Shown in pieces: positions 56,905 to 64,000 of a stretch of 64,000 nt of DNA. Source of the stretch: Rhodospirillaceae bacterium (lineage in GTDB: Bacteria > Pseudomonadota > Alphaproteobacteria > CACIAM-22H2); contig JALHMR010000007.1 in NCBI GenBank assembly GCA_022843945.1, positions 1 to 64,000 of the forward strand, in the 5' to 3' direction. Position 1 is the first letter of the stretch, and each line of letters opens with the position of its first letter. The position numbers and the translations under genes were made by a program. Below the pieces are notes generated by a model. It worked only from the letters and a program-made list of their open reading frames with translations. It made no database searches and was not told the origin of the DNA.

Positions 56905-57966
56905 TCAGCCCGCCCGCGTGACGCGCTCGCCGGGCGCCTGGCGCCAGAGCTCGCGGAAGGCAGTGAGCGTCGTCTCGATGTCGGCGGCTGAGATATGCCG
57001 GTGGGTGACGAAGCGCAACTGCCTGGGCCCGCCCGGCGCCACGCGAATGCCGCGTGTCTGCAGCGCCACCGACCATTCCTCGGCGTTCCAGCCGCTGACG
57101 CTCACGTCGACGCGCACGATGTTGGTCTCGATCATGCCGGGATCGGTCAGGCGCGACGAGATCTTGTGCAGCCCGTCAGCGAGCTGCTTGGCCGTGCGGT
57201 GATCCTCGGCCAGGCGGTCGACCATCTGCTCCAGCGCCACGATGCCGGCCGCGGCCAGCATGCCGGCCTGGCGCAGGTTGCCGCCCAGCATGCGGCGGAA
57301 GGCGCGGGCGCGATTGATGAACGCCGCACTGCCGCAGAGCAGCGAGCCAATCGGGGCGCTCAGGCCCTTCGAGATGCAAAAGGTAACGCTGTCGGTATGG
57401 CGCGCGATCTGCGCGGCCGGCACGCTCAAGGCGACGGCGGCGTTGAACAGGCGCGCCCCGTCGGTATGCACGGGAATGCCGTGCTCACGGCCGAGCGCAT
57501 GCACCGCCGCCATGTGATCGAGCGGCAGGATGGTGCCGCCGGCGCCGTTATGCGTCGTCTCCAAACAGATCAGCGCGGTGGCCAGCTTGTTCGGCTTGAT
57601 CTGGGCATTGATCGCATCGGCCAGGACGGCCAGGTCCATGGCGCCGCGCCGGCCGTGGATCTGGCGATGGAACAGGCCGGCGATCTGGGCGATGGCGCCC
57701 ATCTCGTGCTTGAGGATGTGCGAGCTTTCCTCGAGAAGCACTTCGCCGCCGCGCCCGGTATGGGCCATCATGGCCAGGAGGTTGCCCATCGTGCCGCTGG
57801 GCACGAACACAGCCGCTTCCTTGCCGGTGCGCGTGGCGGCCAGGCTTTCCAGCTCTCCCACCGTCGGGTCGCCGTCACGCGAATCGTCGCCGAGCCTGGC
57901 GCTCCGCATGGCGTCGAGCATCGCTTCGGTGGGCTGGGTCAGGGTATCGCTGCGCAGGTCGATCAT
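56905..57966 (-). CDS. ltaE: Low-specificity L-threonine aldolase (beta-eliminating lyase family)
   Basis: PLP enzyme (353 aa) cleaving threonine or allo-threonine to glycine and acetaldehyde. Family marks: IDLRSDTLTQPTEAMLDAM at the N-terminus, LGDDSRDGDPTV, FVPSGTMGNLLAMMAHT, HTDGARLFNAAVAL and the PLP lysine Lys200 in VTFCISKGLSAPIGS. ATG 57966 lies 3 bp after the permease stop, so it is the last gene of the ABC operon read leftward. The link suggests that the imported solute is, or yields, a beta-hydroxy amino acid; that is inference. Confidence 0.92.
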   Translation of the reverse strand: MIDLRSDTLTQPTEAMLDAMRSARLGDDSRDGDPTVGELESLAATRTGKEAAVFVPSGTMGNLLAMMAHTGRGGEVLLEESSHILKHEMGAIAQIAGLFHRQIHGRRGAMDLAVLADAINAQIKPNKLATALICLETTHNGAGGTILPLDHMAAVHALGREHGIPVHTDGARLFNAAVALSVPAAQIARHTDSVTFCISKGLSAPIGSLLCGSAAFINRARAFRRMLGGNLRQAGMLAAAGIVALEQMVDRLAEDHRTAKQLADGLHKISSRLTDPGMIETNIVRVDVSVSGWNAEEWSVALQTRGIRVAPGGPRQLRFVTHRHISAADIETTLTAFRELWRQAPGERVTRAG

Positions 57967-57969
57967 GGC

Positions 57970-59628
57970 TCACATCATACCGAGTTCGTGGCGGCGAAGC
58001 AGCCGGTAGACCAGGGCCACCGGCAGGACGGTGACGGCGATCAGCACGGTGGCCGCCGCCGAGGCGATGCCCGCACCCGTGCCTTCCAGCGCCTGGAACA
58101 TGACGATGGTCATGGTCGCCCAGGGGCCGCTGTAGAGCACCACGGTGGAGCTGAGCTCCGAGGCGACGGTCACCCAGGTCAGCACAATGCCACCGATCAC
58201 GCCGCCCATCATCAGCGGCACGGTCAGGCGGATGAAGGTCATCAGCGGCGAGACGCCCAGGTTGATCGAGGCCTCTTCGAGGCTGGGATCGATCTGGTGG
58301 AGGATGGCGGCCGAGGCGCGCACGTTGAACGGGATCTTCCGCACCGTCCAGGCCAGGACCAGGATCAGCCAGCCCCCGGTCAGCACCAGCCAGCCGCTGT
58401 TGAAGGAGATCACCAGGCCGATGGCCAGCACCGTGCCGGCGACGGCAAACGGCGTCATGGCGATGACGTCGAGCAGGTCGGAGGCCTTGGAGCGGAAGCG
58501 GGTGATGGCATAGCCGATGGGCACGCCGATCAGCGCCGCCAGCACCGCCGCGGCGGTCGACAGGACGAGGGTGTTGACCAGCGGGCGCGAGGACTGGTTG
58601 AGCAGGTCGCGGAAGTTGTTGAGGCTGAGATTGGGGTGCATCACCGGCCCGCGGAACTCCATGAAGGAGATGACGATGACCGCAAAGAACGGGATGAGCG
58701 CGATGAGGACGATGCCCCAGGAATAGGTCGCGGCGAGGCGCCGCAGCCAGGGCGCGACGACCAGCTCCGGCGGGGTGCGGCGCGCGGCGGTGGAGAAGCG
58801 GCGGCGGCCGAGATAGTAGCGCTGCACGAGCAACGCGGCGGCGGTGCAGATGATCAGCAGCACGCCGAGCACGCCGGCCGAAGCCGGGTTGCCGCCGGTT
58901 TCACCGACGAACAGCTTGTAGGCCTCGACCGCGAGGATCGGCTTGTCCTCGGCCAGCACGAAAGGCACGCCGAAGCTCTCGATCACGTCGATGAAGACCA
59001 GCAACCCGCCAGCCAGCACGGCCGGCATGACGATCGGCACGGTGACGGTCCAGAAGGTGCGCCAGCGCGAGGAGCCGAGATTCTGTCCGGCCTCCTCGAC
59101 CGAGATGTCGACGGCCTTGAAGGCGGCCAGCGTCGGGAAGACGACGAAGGGGAACAGGGTCAGGGCGAAGGTGACCGTCAGGCCGGTCATGCCGTAGATC
59201 GAGGTGAAGGGGATGCCGATGTCGCGCAGGAAGCGCGAGACGATGCCGGCCCGGCCGAGCAGCAGCACCAGCGAATAGGCGGCGATGAAGGAGGGCAGGA
59301 CCAGCGGCAGGGCGGCCAGGGCCAGCAGCGCCGACTTGCCCGGGATCGGCAGGCGGGCGAGGCAGAAGGCCAGCGGCACGCCGATGACGATGGTCACGAG
59401 GGTCGACAGCACGCCGAGGAGCAGGCTGTTATAGAGGCTGCCGAGATAGAAGCTGTTCGACAGCATGCGGGCGTAATTCGCCAGCGTGAAGTGCGTGCCG
59501 CTGCGGTCGATGAAGCTCGCGCTGAAGACGTTGAGCAGTGGGTAGAGCAGGAACAGGCCGAGGAAGGCGAAGGCCAGAACCGTGATGGTCAGCGGGAACG
59601 TGTCGCGGCGCGAGACGAGGGCGGTCAT
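57970..59628 (-). CDS. Iron/AEP-type ABC transporter permease (fused two-domain)
   Basis: A 552-aa FbpB-like permease with two fused permease domains. EAA loops are EEAGQNLGSSRWRTFWTVTVPIVMPA (near 185) and EEASINLGVSPLMTFIRLTVPLMMGG (near 465); LPLVLPSFIAAYSLVLLLG and MTPFAVAGTVLAIGLVISF mark the cores. ATG 59628 is preferred to GTG 59637 because AGGGGG lies 10 nt upstream. It is separated from its ATPase by a 146-bp palindromic repeat. Paralogous to the permease at 44048. Confidence 0.92.
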   Translation of the reverse strand: MTALVSRRDTFPLTITVLAFAFLGLFLLYPLLNVFSASFIDRSGTHFTLANYARMLSNSFYLGSLYNSLLLGVLSTLVTIVIGVPLAFCLARLPIPGKSALLALAALPLVLPSFIAAYSLVLLLGRAGIVSRFLRDIGIPFTSIYGMTGLTVTFALTLFPFVVFPTLAAFKAVDISVEEAGQNLGSSRWRTFWTVTVPIVMPAVLAGGLLVFIDVIESFGVPFVLAEDKPILAVEAYKLFVGETGGNPASAGVLGVLLIICTAAALLVQRYYLGRRRFSTAARRTPPELVVAPWLRRLAATYSWGIVLIALIPFFAVIVISFMEFRGPVMHPNLSLNNFRDLLNQSSRPLVNTLVLSTAAAVLAALIGVPIGYAITRFRSKASDLLDVIAMTPFAVAGTVLAIGLVISFNSGWLVLTGGWLILVLAWTVRKIPFNVRASAAILHQIDPSLEEASINLGVSPLMTFIRLTVPLMMGGVIGGIVLTWVTVASELSSTVVLYSGPWATMTIVMFQALEGTGAGIASAAATVLIAVTVLPVALVYRLLRRHELGMM

Positions 59629-59636
59629 CGGCGACA

Positions 59637-59782
59637 CCCCCTCACCCTAACCCTCTCCCCATCGTGCGCTGCGCCGCCGCGAAGCGCCGGCGGGCGCAGA
59701 AAGACTGGGGGGAGAGGGGACAGGAAGGAAGATGCTCTTATCTTACCCCTCTCCCCTCGGGGGAGAGGGTAGGGTGAGGGGG
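59637..59782. repeat. REP/MITE-like palindromic element inside ABC operon
   Basis: Perfect 12-bp terminal inverted repeats CCCCCTCACCCT (59637-59648) and AGGGTGAGGGGG (59771-59782), with CCCTCTCCCC / GGGGAGAGGG palindromes inside. It lies between the ATPase and permease genes of one operon and supplies the permease's ribosome site. Confidence 0.75.
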
Positions 59783-59805
59783 ACTCTCTCCGCAGGAGCG
59801 GTGTC

Positions 59806-60879
59806 TCAACCATTCCGAAACACCGTGACCCGGCGCGGGTCGTAGGCGGCCGATATGCGGCCACGCGCTTTCAGCTCGTCGGGCAGCACGTCGAGGCTGG
59901 CGACGCGCAAGGTCGCGCCATTGCCGACCGCAAGATCGAGGCGGGTGATGGCGCCCAGGAACTCGACATGAGCGAGATCGGTATGGAGCACGCTCCAGCC
60001 GGCCGGCGCTGATTCGCCGGGCGCGAGCAGGCGCACGGTCTCGGGCCGCAGCGAGAACGTCACTGTCTCGCCCTGGCGTCCATCGCCGTGCGCGCGGAAC
60101 TCCTGCTGGCCGACCTGGATACGCAAGGTCTCGCCATCACGGCCGGCGATGGTGCCGGAGAGCAGGTTGGTGGTGCCCATGAACTCGGCGACGAAGGGCG
60201 TCGCCGGGGCGCGGTAGATGGCTTGCGGGCTCGCTACCTGCTCAAGCCGGCCGCTGCGCATCACGGCGATACGGTCCGACATGGCCAGGGCTTCTTCCTG
60301 GTCGTGCGTCACGTAGATGGCGGTGATCTTGAGCTGTTGCTGGAGCTGGCGGATCTCGGCGCGCATTTCGACACGCAGCTTGGCGTCGAGGTTGGAGAGC
60401 GGCTCGTCGAGCAGCAGCACCTCGGGCTCGATGACCAGGCAACGGGCAATGGCCACGCGCTGGAGCTGGCCGCCGGAGAGCTGGTGAGGCCAGCGCTCGG
60501 TATAGCCGTCGAGATGCACGAGCTTCAGGGCGCGGGAAACGCGCTCGCGCATCTGTCCGTCCGGCACGCTGCGGGCCTTGAGGCCGTAGGCGACGTTCCC
60601 GCCGACCGTCAGGTTGGGGAAGATGGCGTAGTTCTGGAACACCATGCCGGTGTTGCGGCGATGCGGCGGCAGGGTGTCGATGCGCCGGTCGCCGAAGCGG
60701 ATCTGGCCGGCGGTCAGGTCGGCGAAGCCGGCGATGGTGCGCAGCAGGGTCGTCTTGCCGCAGCCCGACGGCCCGAGCAGGGTAAAGAATTCGCCGTCGC
60801 GGATTTCCAGCGACACGTCGTCGACGGCGCGCACCGTGCCGAACGATCGCGACACGTGGTCGATCGTGATTGCCGTCAA
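59806..60879 (-). CDS. Iron/AEP-type ABC transporter ATP-binding protein
   Basis: Import ATPase, 357 aa. Walker A GPSGCGKTT, Q-loop FQNYAIFPNL, signature LSGGQLQRVAIARCL, Walker B LLLDEPLSNLD, H-loop THDQEEAL, and a TOBE-type C-terminus (from about 270). The start appears to be TTG at 60879, with GGGGGGA just upstream; the next candidate would cut into the first beta strand. Middle gene of binding protein-ATPase-permease, flanked on both sides by intergenic repeats. Confidence 0.9.
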   Translation of the reverse strand: MTAITIDHVSRSFGTVRAVDDVSLEIRDGEFFTLLGPSGCGKTTLLRTIAGFADLTAGQIRFGDRRIDTLPPHRRNTGMVFQNYAIFPNLTVGGNVAYGLKARSVPDGQMRERVSRALKLVHLDGYTERWPHQLSGGQLQRVAIARCLVIEPEVLLLDEPLSNLDAKLRVEMRAEIRQLQQQLKITAIYVTHDQEEALAMSDRIAVMRSGRLEQVASPQAIYRAPATPFVAEFMGTTNLLSGTIAGRDGETLRIQVGQQEFRAHGDGRQGETVTFSLRPETVRLLAPGESAPAGWSVLHTDLAHVEFLGAITRLDLAVGNGATLRVASLDVLPDELKARGRISAAYDPRRVTVFRNG

Positions 60880-60901
60880 AAGTCCCCCCGACTCAACTCA
60901 A

Positions 60902-61068
60902 CCTCATCCTGAGGAGCCCGCGCGCATGTGGCACACTTCCTGGCGCGCAGCCGCCACACCAATCAGGGTTGTAAGGGGCAACGCCCCTTACGATCCCGGC
61001 CTACGCGCGCCAGAATAACGTGTCTCGCACCTCAGGGTGAGGTGTGGCGCGGGCGTCTCGAAGGATGG
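60902..61068. repeat. Intergenic repeat, copy 2 (inverted relative to 55299-55452)
   Basis: Opens CCTCATCCTGAGGAGCCCGC and closes GGCGTCTCGAAGGATGG, the reverse complement of the ends of copy 1. It carries an extra perfect 9-bp hairpin, GTAAGGGGC / GCCCCTTAC (60971-60991), absent from copy 1. It lies between the binding-protein and ATPase genes. Confidence 0.75.
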
Positions 61069-61074
61069 CAATGC

Positions 61075-62073
61075 TCAGCGCGTCTTCTGGATGACTTCCT
61101 TGATGCGCTCCAGGGTCTCGGTGCGCTTGGCGGTCCAGCCTTCCTCGTCGTACTTCGCGATCTTGATGTCGGCGAGCTTGGGCATCTTGCCCGGCAGGTT
61201 GGGCAGGTCGAGATCCTGGCGCGCCGGCCGGCGGAAGGTCTCCTTGAGGATCATCTCGCGGACGTCCTTGCGGTTGACGTAGTCGACGAACTGGCGGGCG
61301 CCGGCGGTGTTGGGGCCGTTCTTGACGATGGCGACACCTTCCATCTGCGCGATGGTGCCGTCCGACGGATAGACGGTCTTCACCGGCGCGCCGTTGCTGG
61401 CCCAGAGATAGCCGGCATATTCGAGCGACACGCCGAGACCGTATTCGCCGTTGCCGACACCCTGGAAGACCAGCGAGGAGCGGTTGAGCATCTTGGTGTT
61501 GGCGATCAGCTTGCTGACCTTGTCCCAGCCGGCATTGCCGCCGCCCCACATATCGACCAGCAGCGTGACGTTCGAATAGGCCGAACCGGAGTTCTGCGGA
61601 TCGGTGAAGGCGATGTTGCCCTTCCACTTGGGCTGGGTCAGGTCGTCCCAGCTCTTGGGCCCTTGCGCCTCGGGCACCGACTTGGTGTTCTGGAGGACGA
61701 CGAGAATGTGGAGGTTGGTGCCGATCCAGCGGTCCTGCGGATCGCGATATTCGGCGGGCACCGCGTTCTTGTGCTGCGAGGCATAGGAATCGAAATACTG
61801 CGCGTTGGTCTGCAGCAGCGAGCGGCTGATGCCCCAGACGATGTCGCCCTGCGGCCGGTCCTTCTCGGTCTCGACGCGCTTGATGACCACGCCCGAGCCG
61901 GCGGAGACGACGTCGGCCTGGACGCCGGTCGCCTTGGTGAACTCGGTGGCGGCCAGCTTGTTGAGCGTGGCGTCGTTCGACGTGTAGATGACGATACGCT
62001 GTTGGGCGTCGGCGGTGCCGGCCCAGCCGAGAGTCGCTGCAACGGCCATAGCCGTCATGCCAATGCGCTTCAT
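61075..62073 (-). CDS. Iron/AEP-type ABC transporter substrate-binding protein
   Basis: Periplasmic receptor, 332 aa. Signal peptide (MKRIGMTAMAVAATLGWAGTADA), then RIVIYTSNDATLNKLAATEF, GDIVWGISRSLLQTNAQYFD, FTDPQNSGSAYSNVTLLVDM and EGVAIVKNGPNTAGARQFVD, of the same superfamily as the AEP receptor at 41819. It lacks the tyrosine pattern of ferric-binding proteins as far as I can see, so a phosphonate-like or organic ligand is as likely as iron. ATG 62073 has GGAGGTAACA upstream. Confidence 0.9.
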   Translation of the reverse strand: MKRIGMTAMAVAATLGWAGTADAQQRIVIYTSNDATLNKLAATEFTKATGVQADVVSAGSGVVIKRVETEKDRPQGDIVWGISRSLLQTNAQYFDSYASQHKNAVPAEYRDPQDRWIGTNLHILVVLQNTKSVPEAQGPKSWDDLTQPKWKGNIAFTDPQNSGSAYSNVTLLVDMWGGGNAGWDKVSKLIANTKMLNRSSLVFQGVGNGEYGLGVSLEYAGYLWASNGAPVKTVYPSDGTIAQMEGVAIVKNGPNTAGARQFVDYVNRKDVREMILKETFRRPARQDLDLPNLPGKMPKLADIKIAKYDEEGWTAKRTETLERIKEVIQKTR

Positions 62074-62114
62074 TGTTACCTCCATCCCCGGAATTTTTAA
62101 CGTTCGGGCCGAGC

Positions 62115-63275
62115 TTAAGGCCGGATGGCCAGCGCGTCGAGCGCGGCGCGCACGCCGGCATTGGCGGAAGGGGCGGGGCGACCGAGATCGTTAAGCGTCG
62201 CCTCGAGATGGCGCAGGTCGGTGATGATGTCGGCCTCGCTGACCATGCCCATGGTGCCGATGCGAATGACTTTTCCCGTCTGGCTGGGATGGCGCGCACC
62301 CGCGATCACCGTGCGATAGCGCTCGCGCAGGTGCTGGACGATGGCCCCGCCTTCGAGCCCCTGCGGCACTTTCATGGCGACCACGGTGGAAGAGGAAATG
62401 TTTTGCTGGTTATACAATTCGAGGCCGAGCGCCTGGACGCCGGCCCGCAAGGCCGCGGCGAGGCGGCTGTGGCGCTTGAGGACGTTGGCCAGGCCCTCCT
62501 CGTCGATCATGCGCAAGGCCTCGAGCAGGCCGTAGATCAGGGTGACGGGCGGCGTGAACGGAGTCTCGCCCTTGTCGAGCGAGGCCTTGGCGCGGCGGAA
62601 ATCGGCGAAGAAGCTCGGCACGCGGCCGTCGCGGTCGATCACCGTCCAGGCCTTGGGGCTGATCGCGGCGAGGCCGATGCCGGGCGCGCACATCAGGGAT
62701 TTCTGCGAGGCCGAGACCACGATGTCGGCGCCCCAGTCGTCCATCTTCATCTCGATGCCGGCCAGGCCGCTGACCGAGTCCACCACGAGAAGGGTCGGGC
62801 TGTTCTTCAGCAGGGCGCCGATTTCCGCCACATTGTAGGCCACACCGGTGGAGCTTTCGTTGTGGACCATCACGACGGCTCGGTAGTCTCGGCGCTTGAG
62901 CTGGTGTTCGACTCTTCGGGGGTCCAGGGCTCGGCCCCATTCTGCAGGAATAGTGTCGACCTCGGCGGCCAGCGCCTTGGCGATCGAGACGAAGCGCTCG
63001 CCGAACTGGCCGGCGACGATGACCAGCACCGCCTCGCCGGGCGAGAGGATGTTGGCCAGCGCGGCTTCCATCATCGCCGTGCCGGAACCGGCGAAGATCA
63101 GGACGTTATGGGCGGTGCCGAAGATCGGCTTCAGGCGCTGCTGGCACTCGGCCAGCATGGCTTTGAATTCGGCGCCGCGGTGATTGAGGATCGGCAGGGC
63201 GGTGGCCTGGCGGATGCGCTCGGGGACTGCAGTGGGGCCGGGCAGGCGCAGGCGGTAGTCGGGAATCGTGAGCAT
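62115..63275 (-). CDS. Class V aminotransferase (alanine--glyoxylate / serine--glyoxylate type)
   Basis: PLP aminotransferase, 386 aa. Typical opening RLPGPTAVPERIRQATALPILNHRG, then FAGSGTAMMEAAL, MVHNESSTGVAYNV, VVDSVSGLAGIEMKMDDWGAD, and the PLP lysine Lys192 in SASQKSLMCAPG. The fold is shared with PhnW, but it is closer to the AGXT/SgaA group. It lies 41 bp upstream of the ABC binding protein and 10 bp downstream of a DMT permease, so the operon couples uptake and transamination of an amino compound. Confidence 0.9.
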   Translation of the reverse strand: MLTIPDYRLRLPGPTAVPERIRQATALPILNHRGAEFKAMLAECQQRLKPIFGTAHNVLIFAGSGTAMMEAALANILSPGEAVLVIVAGQFGERFVSIAKALAAEVDTIPAEWGRALDPRRVEHQLKRRDYRAVVMVHNESSTGVAYNVAEIGALLKNSPTLLVVDSVSGLAGIEMKMDDWGADIVVSASQKSLMCAPGIGLAAISPKAWTVIDRDGRVPSFFADFRRAKASLDKGETPFTPPVTLIYGLLEALRMIDEEGLANVLKRHSRLAAALRAGVQALGLELYNQQNISSSTVVAMKVPQGLEGGAIVQHLRERYRTVIAGARHPSQTGKVIRIGTMGMVSEADIITDLRHLEATLNDLGRPAPSANAGVRAALDALAIRP

Positions 63276-63285
63276 TTGCCGGAGC

Positions 63286-64000
63286 CTAGCGGAACACGAC
63301 GATGATCACCACGCCCGCGGCGAGGATCAGCGAGGCGGCGAGGCGCCGTCCCATCGAGCCTTCGAGGAGCCACATCCCGCCGATGAAGACGGAAACGGGA
63401 ATCGCTATTTGCCGCACGGCGTTCACCGCCGCGACGTTGCCGCCCAGGCTGTAGGCCAGCAGAATCAGGTAATACGAAATATAGGCCAGCGTGCAGATCA
63501 GGGCGTAGCGCAGCTTGGCGAGATTCCAGGCGGCGACTGGAAAAATCCGGCTGCGCCAATCGCTTCGCCCGTGCGCGAACATCAGGCCGAGCAGGGGCAC
63601 GGTGGCGGCCTGCACCCAGACCAGCATGGCGGTCGGGTGAATGGTCTGCACCATGCGTGAATCGGCGATGGCGTAGAGCGCGGAGCCGATCAGGGCGACG
63701 ACCGAGAACAGCAGCGCCACGGGATCGGAGAGCAGCCGCGCCCCGGGCTTGAACTGCAGCGCGAAGGCGCCGGCCAGCACCAGCCCGATGCCGGCGAGCA
63801 GCGCGAGCGAATAGCGCTCGCCGAAGAAAAAGAAGCCGATGGCGACCAGCGCCAGCGGCGCCGAGCGGATGATCGGGTAGTAGGCCGAGAGATCGGCGCG
63901 CTTGAGCACCAGAACCACGGCATAGCCGTAGGCGAGCTGCCCCACGCAGGACAGCAGCATCAGCGGCCACAGGGCGAAAGCGGCGAGGAAATCGACGCCG
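63286..64000 (-). CDS. EamA/DMT family transporter, 5' end outside window
   Basis: Metabolite exporter-type membrane protein, at least 237 codons, open to the window edge and so missing its N-terminus. About eight hydrophobic segments are visible, including SAYYPIIRSAPLALVAIGFF and LALLAGIGLVLAGAFALQF. The EamA-type end reads NAVRQIAIPVSVFIGGMWLLEGSMGRRLAASLILAAG. An internal Met at 63960 is not the true start, because the frame continues upstream with hydrophobic sequence. First visible gene of the aminotransferase/ABC operon. Substrate unknown. Confidence 0.88.
   Translation of the reverse strand, partial: GVDFLAAFALWPLMLLSCVGQLAYGYAVVLVLKRADLSAYYPIIRSAPLALVAIGFFFFGERYSLALLAGIGLVLAGAFALQFKPGARLLSDPVALLFSVVALIGSALYAIADSRMVQTIHPTAMLVWVQAATVPLLGLMFAHGRSDWRSRIFPVAAWNLAKLRYALICTLAYISYYLILLAYSLGGNVAAVNAVRQIAIPVSVFIGGMWLLEGSMGRRLAASLILAAGVVIIVVFR

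Noticed and set aside
56995-59772. A 925-codon open frame on the plus strand
   Set aside because: Antisense to the threonine aldolase and ABC permease, with extreme Gln/Gly/Arg/Asp composition and no motif.

Overview
The window is chromosomal DNA from a high-GC (about two-thirds G+C by eye), metabolically versatile alphaproteobacterium. The main evidence is gene content: a Sox thiosulfate-oxidation operon, two molybdenum hydroxylases, a DUF1217 flagellar-type protein, TRAP and Bug transport proteins, and many Tat signals. The genus cannot be fixed from the sequence. There is no rRNA, integrase, transposase or CRISPR array, and one tRNA.

Region by region. 1-2626 (-): a CO-dehydrogenase-like molybdenum hydroxylase in the order M-S-L, with L cut by the window start. 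2763-4676 (+): an orphan ABC ATPase and a methyltransferase. 4673-6815 (-): an NfeD protease/slipin pair. 6992-9643 (+): an isoquinoline-1-oxidoreductase-like two-subunit enzyme. 9756-12609 (+): an ABC importer (binding protein and two permeases) with no ATPase beside it, closed by a bidirectional terminator. 12664-28882: a sulfur-oxidation island with fccBA, soxXYZAB-ccdA and soxW. A divergent accessory operon follows (Bug binding protein, two small proteins, alpha/beta hydrolase, subtilase), then a YeeE-type sulfur transporter divergent from tusA and a HbpS/GlcG protein. No soxCD is present here. Two AT-rich dyads of the same form (ATATT-N10-AATAT and ATATT-N10-AATGT) lie in the two divergent promoters of this island and suggest one shared sulfur-responsive regulator.

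28917-36074: DedA, a small secreted protein, an 815-residue DUF1217 protein, a few proteins of unknown function, tRNA-Thr(TGT) and an SDR oxidoreductase. 36147-41543 (+): a TRAP transporter followed by a GTP-cyclohydrolase-II homologue and a DUF1688 protein, the URC1/URC4 pair of reductive-independent pyrimidine catabolism. 41819-55294: a 2-aminoethylphosphonate (AEP) locus with binding protein, ATPase, fused permease, HAD phosphatase, LysR regulator, PhnW, PhnA, PhnY and a PhnZ-like HD oxygenase. A 1074-residue phage-tail-like protein is inserted in it on the opposite strand. An identical 17-bp motif lies upstream of the transporter and between lysR and phnW, and is the likely LysR operator.

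55503-64000: type II NADH dehydrogenase, then a minus-strand set: DMT permease (cut by the window end), class V aminotransferase, a second Fe/AEP-type ABC importer and threonine aldolase. The genes of this set are separated by REP-like repeats, and two inverted copies of a roughly 155-bp intergenic element bracket 55.3-61.1 kb.
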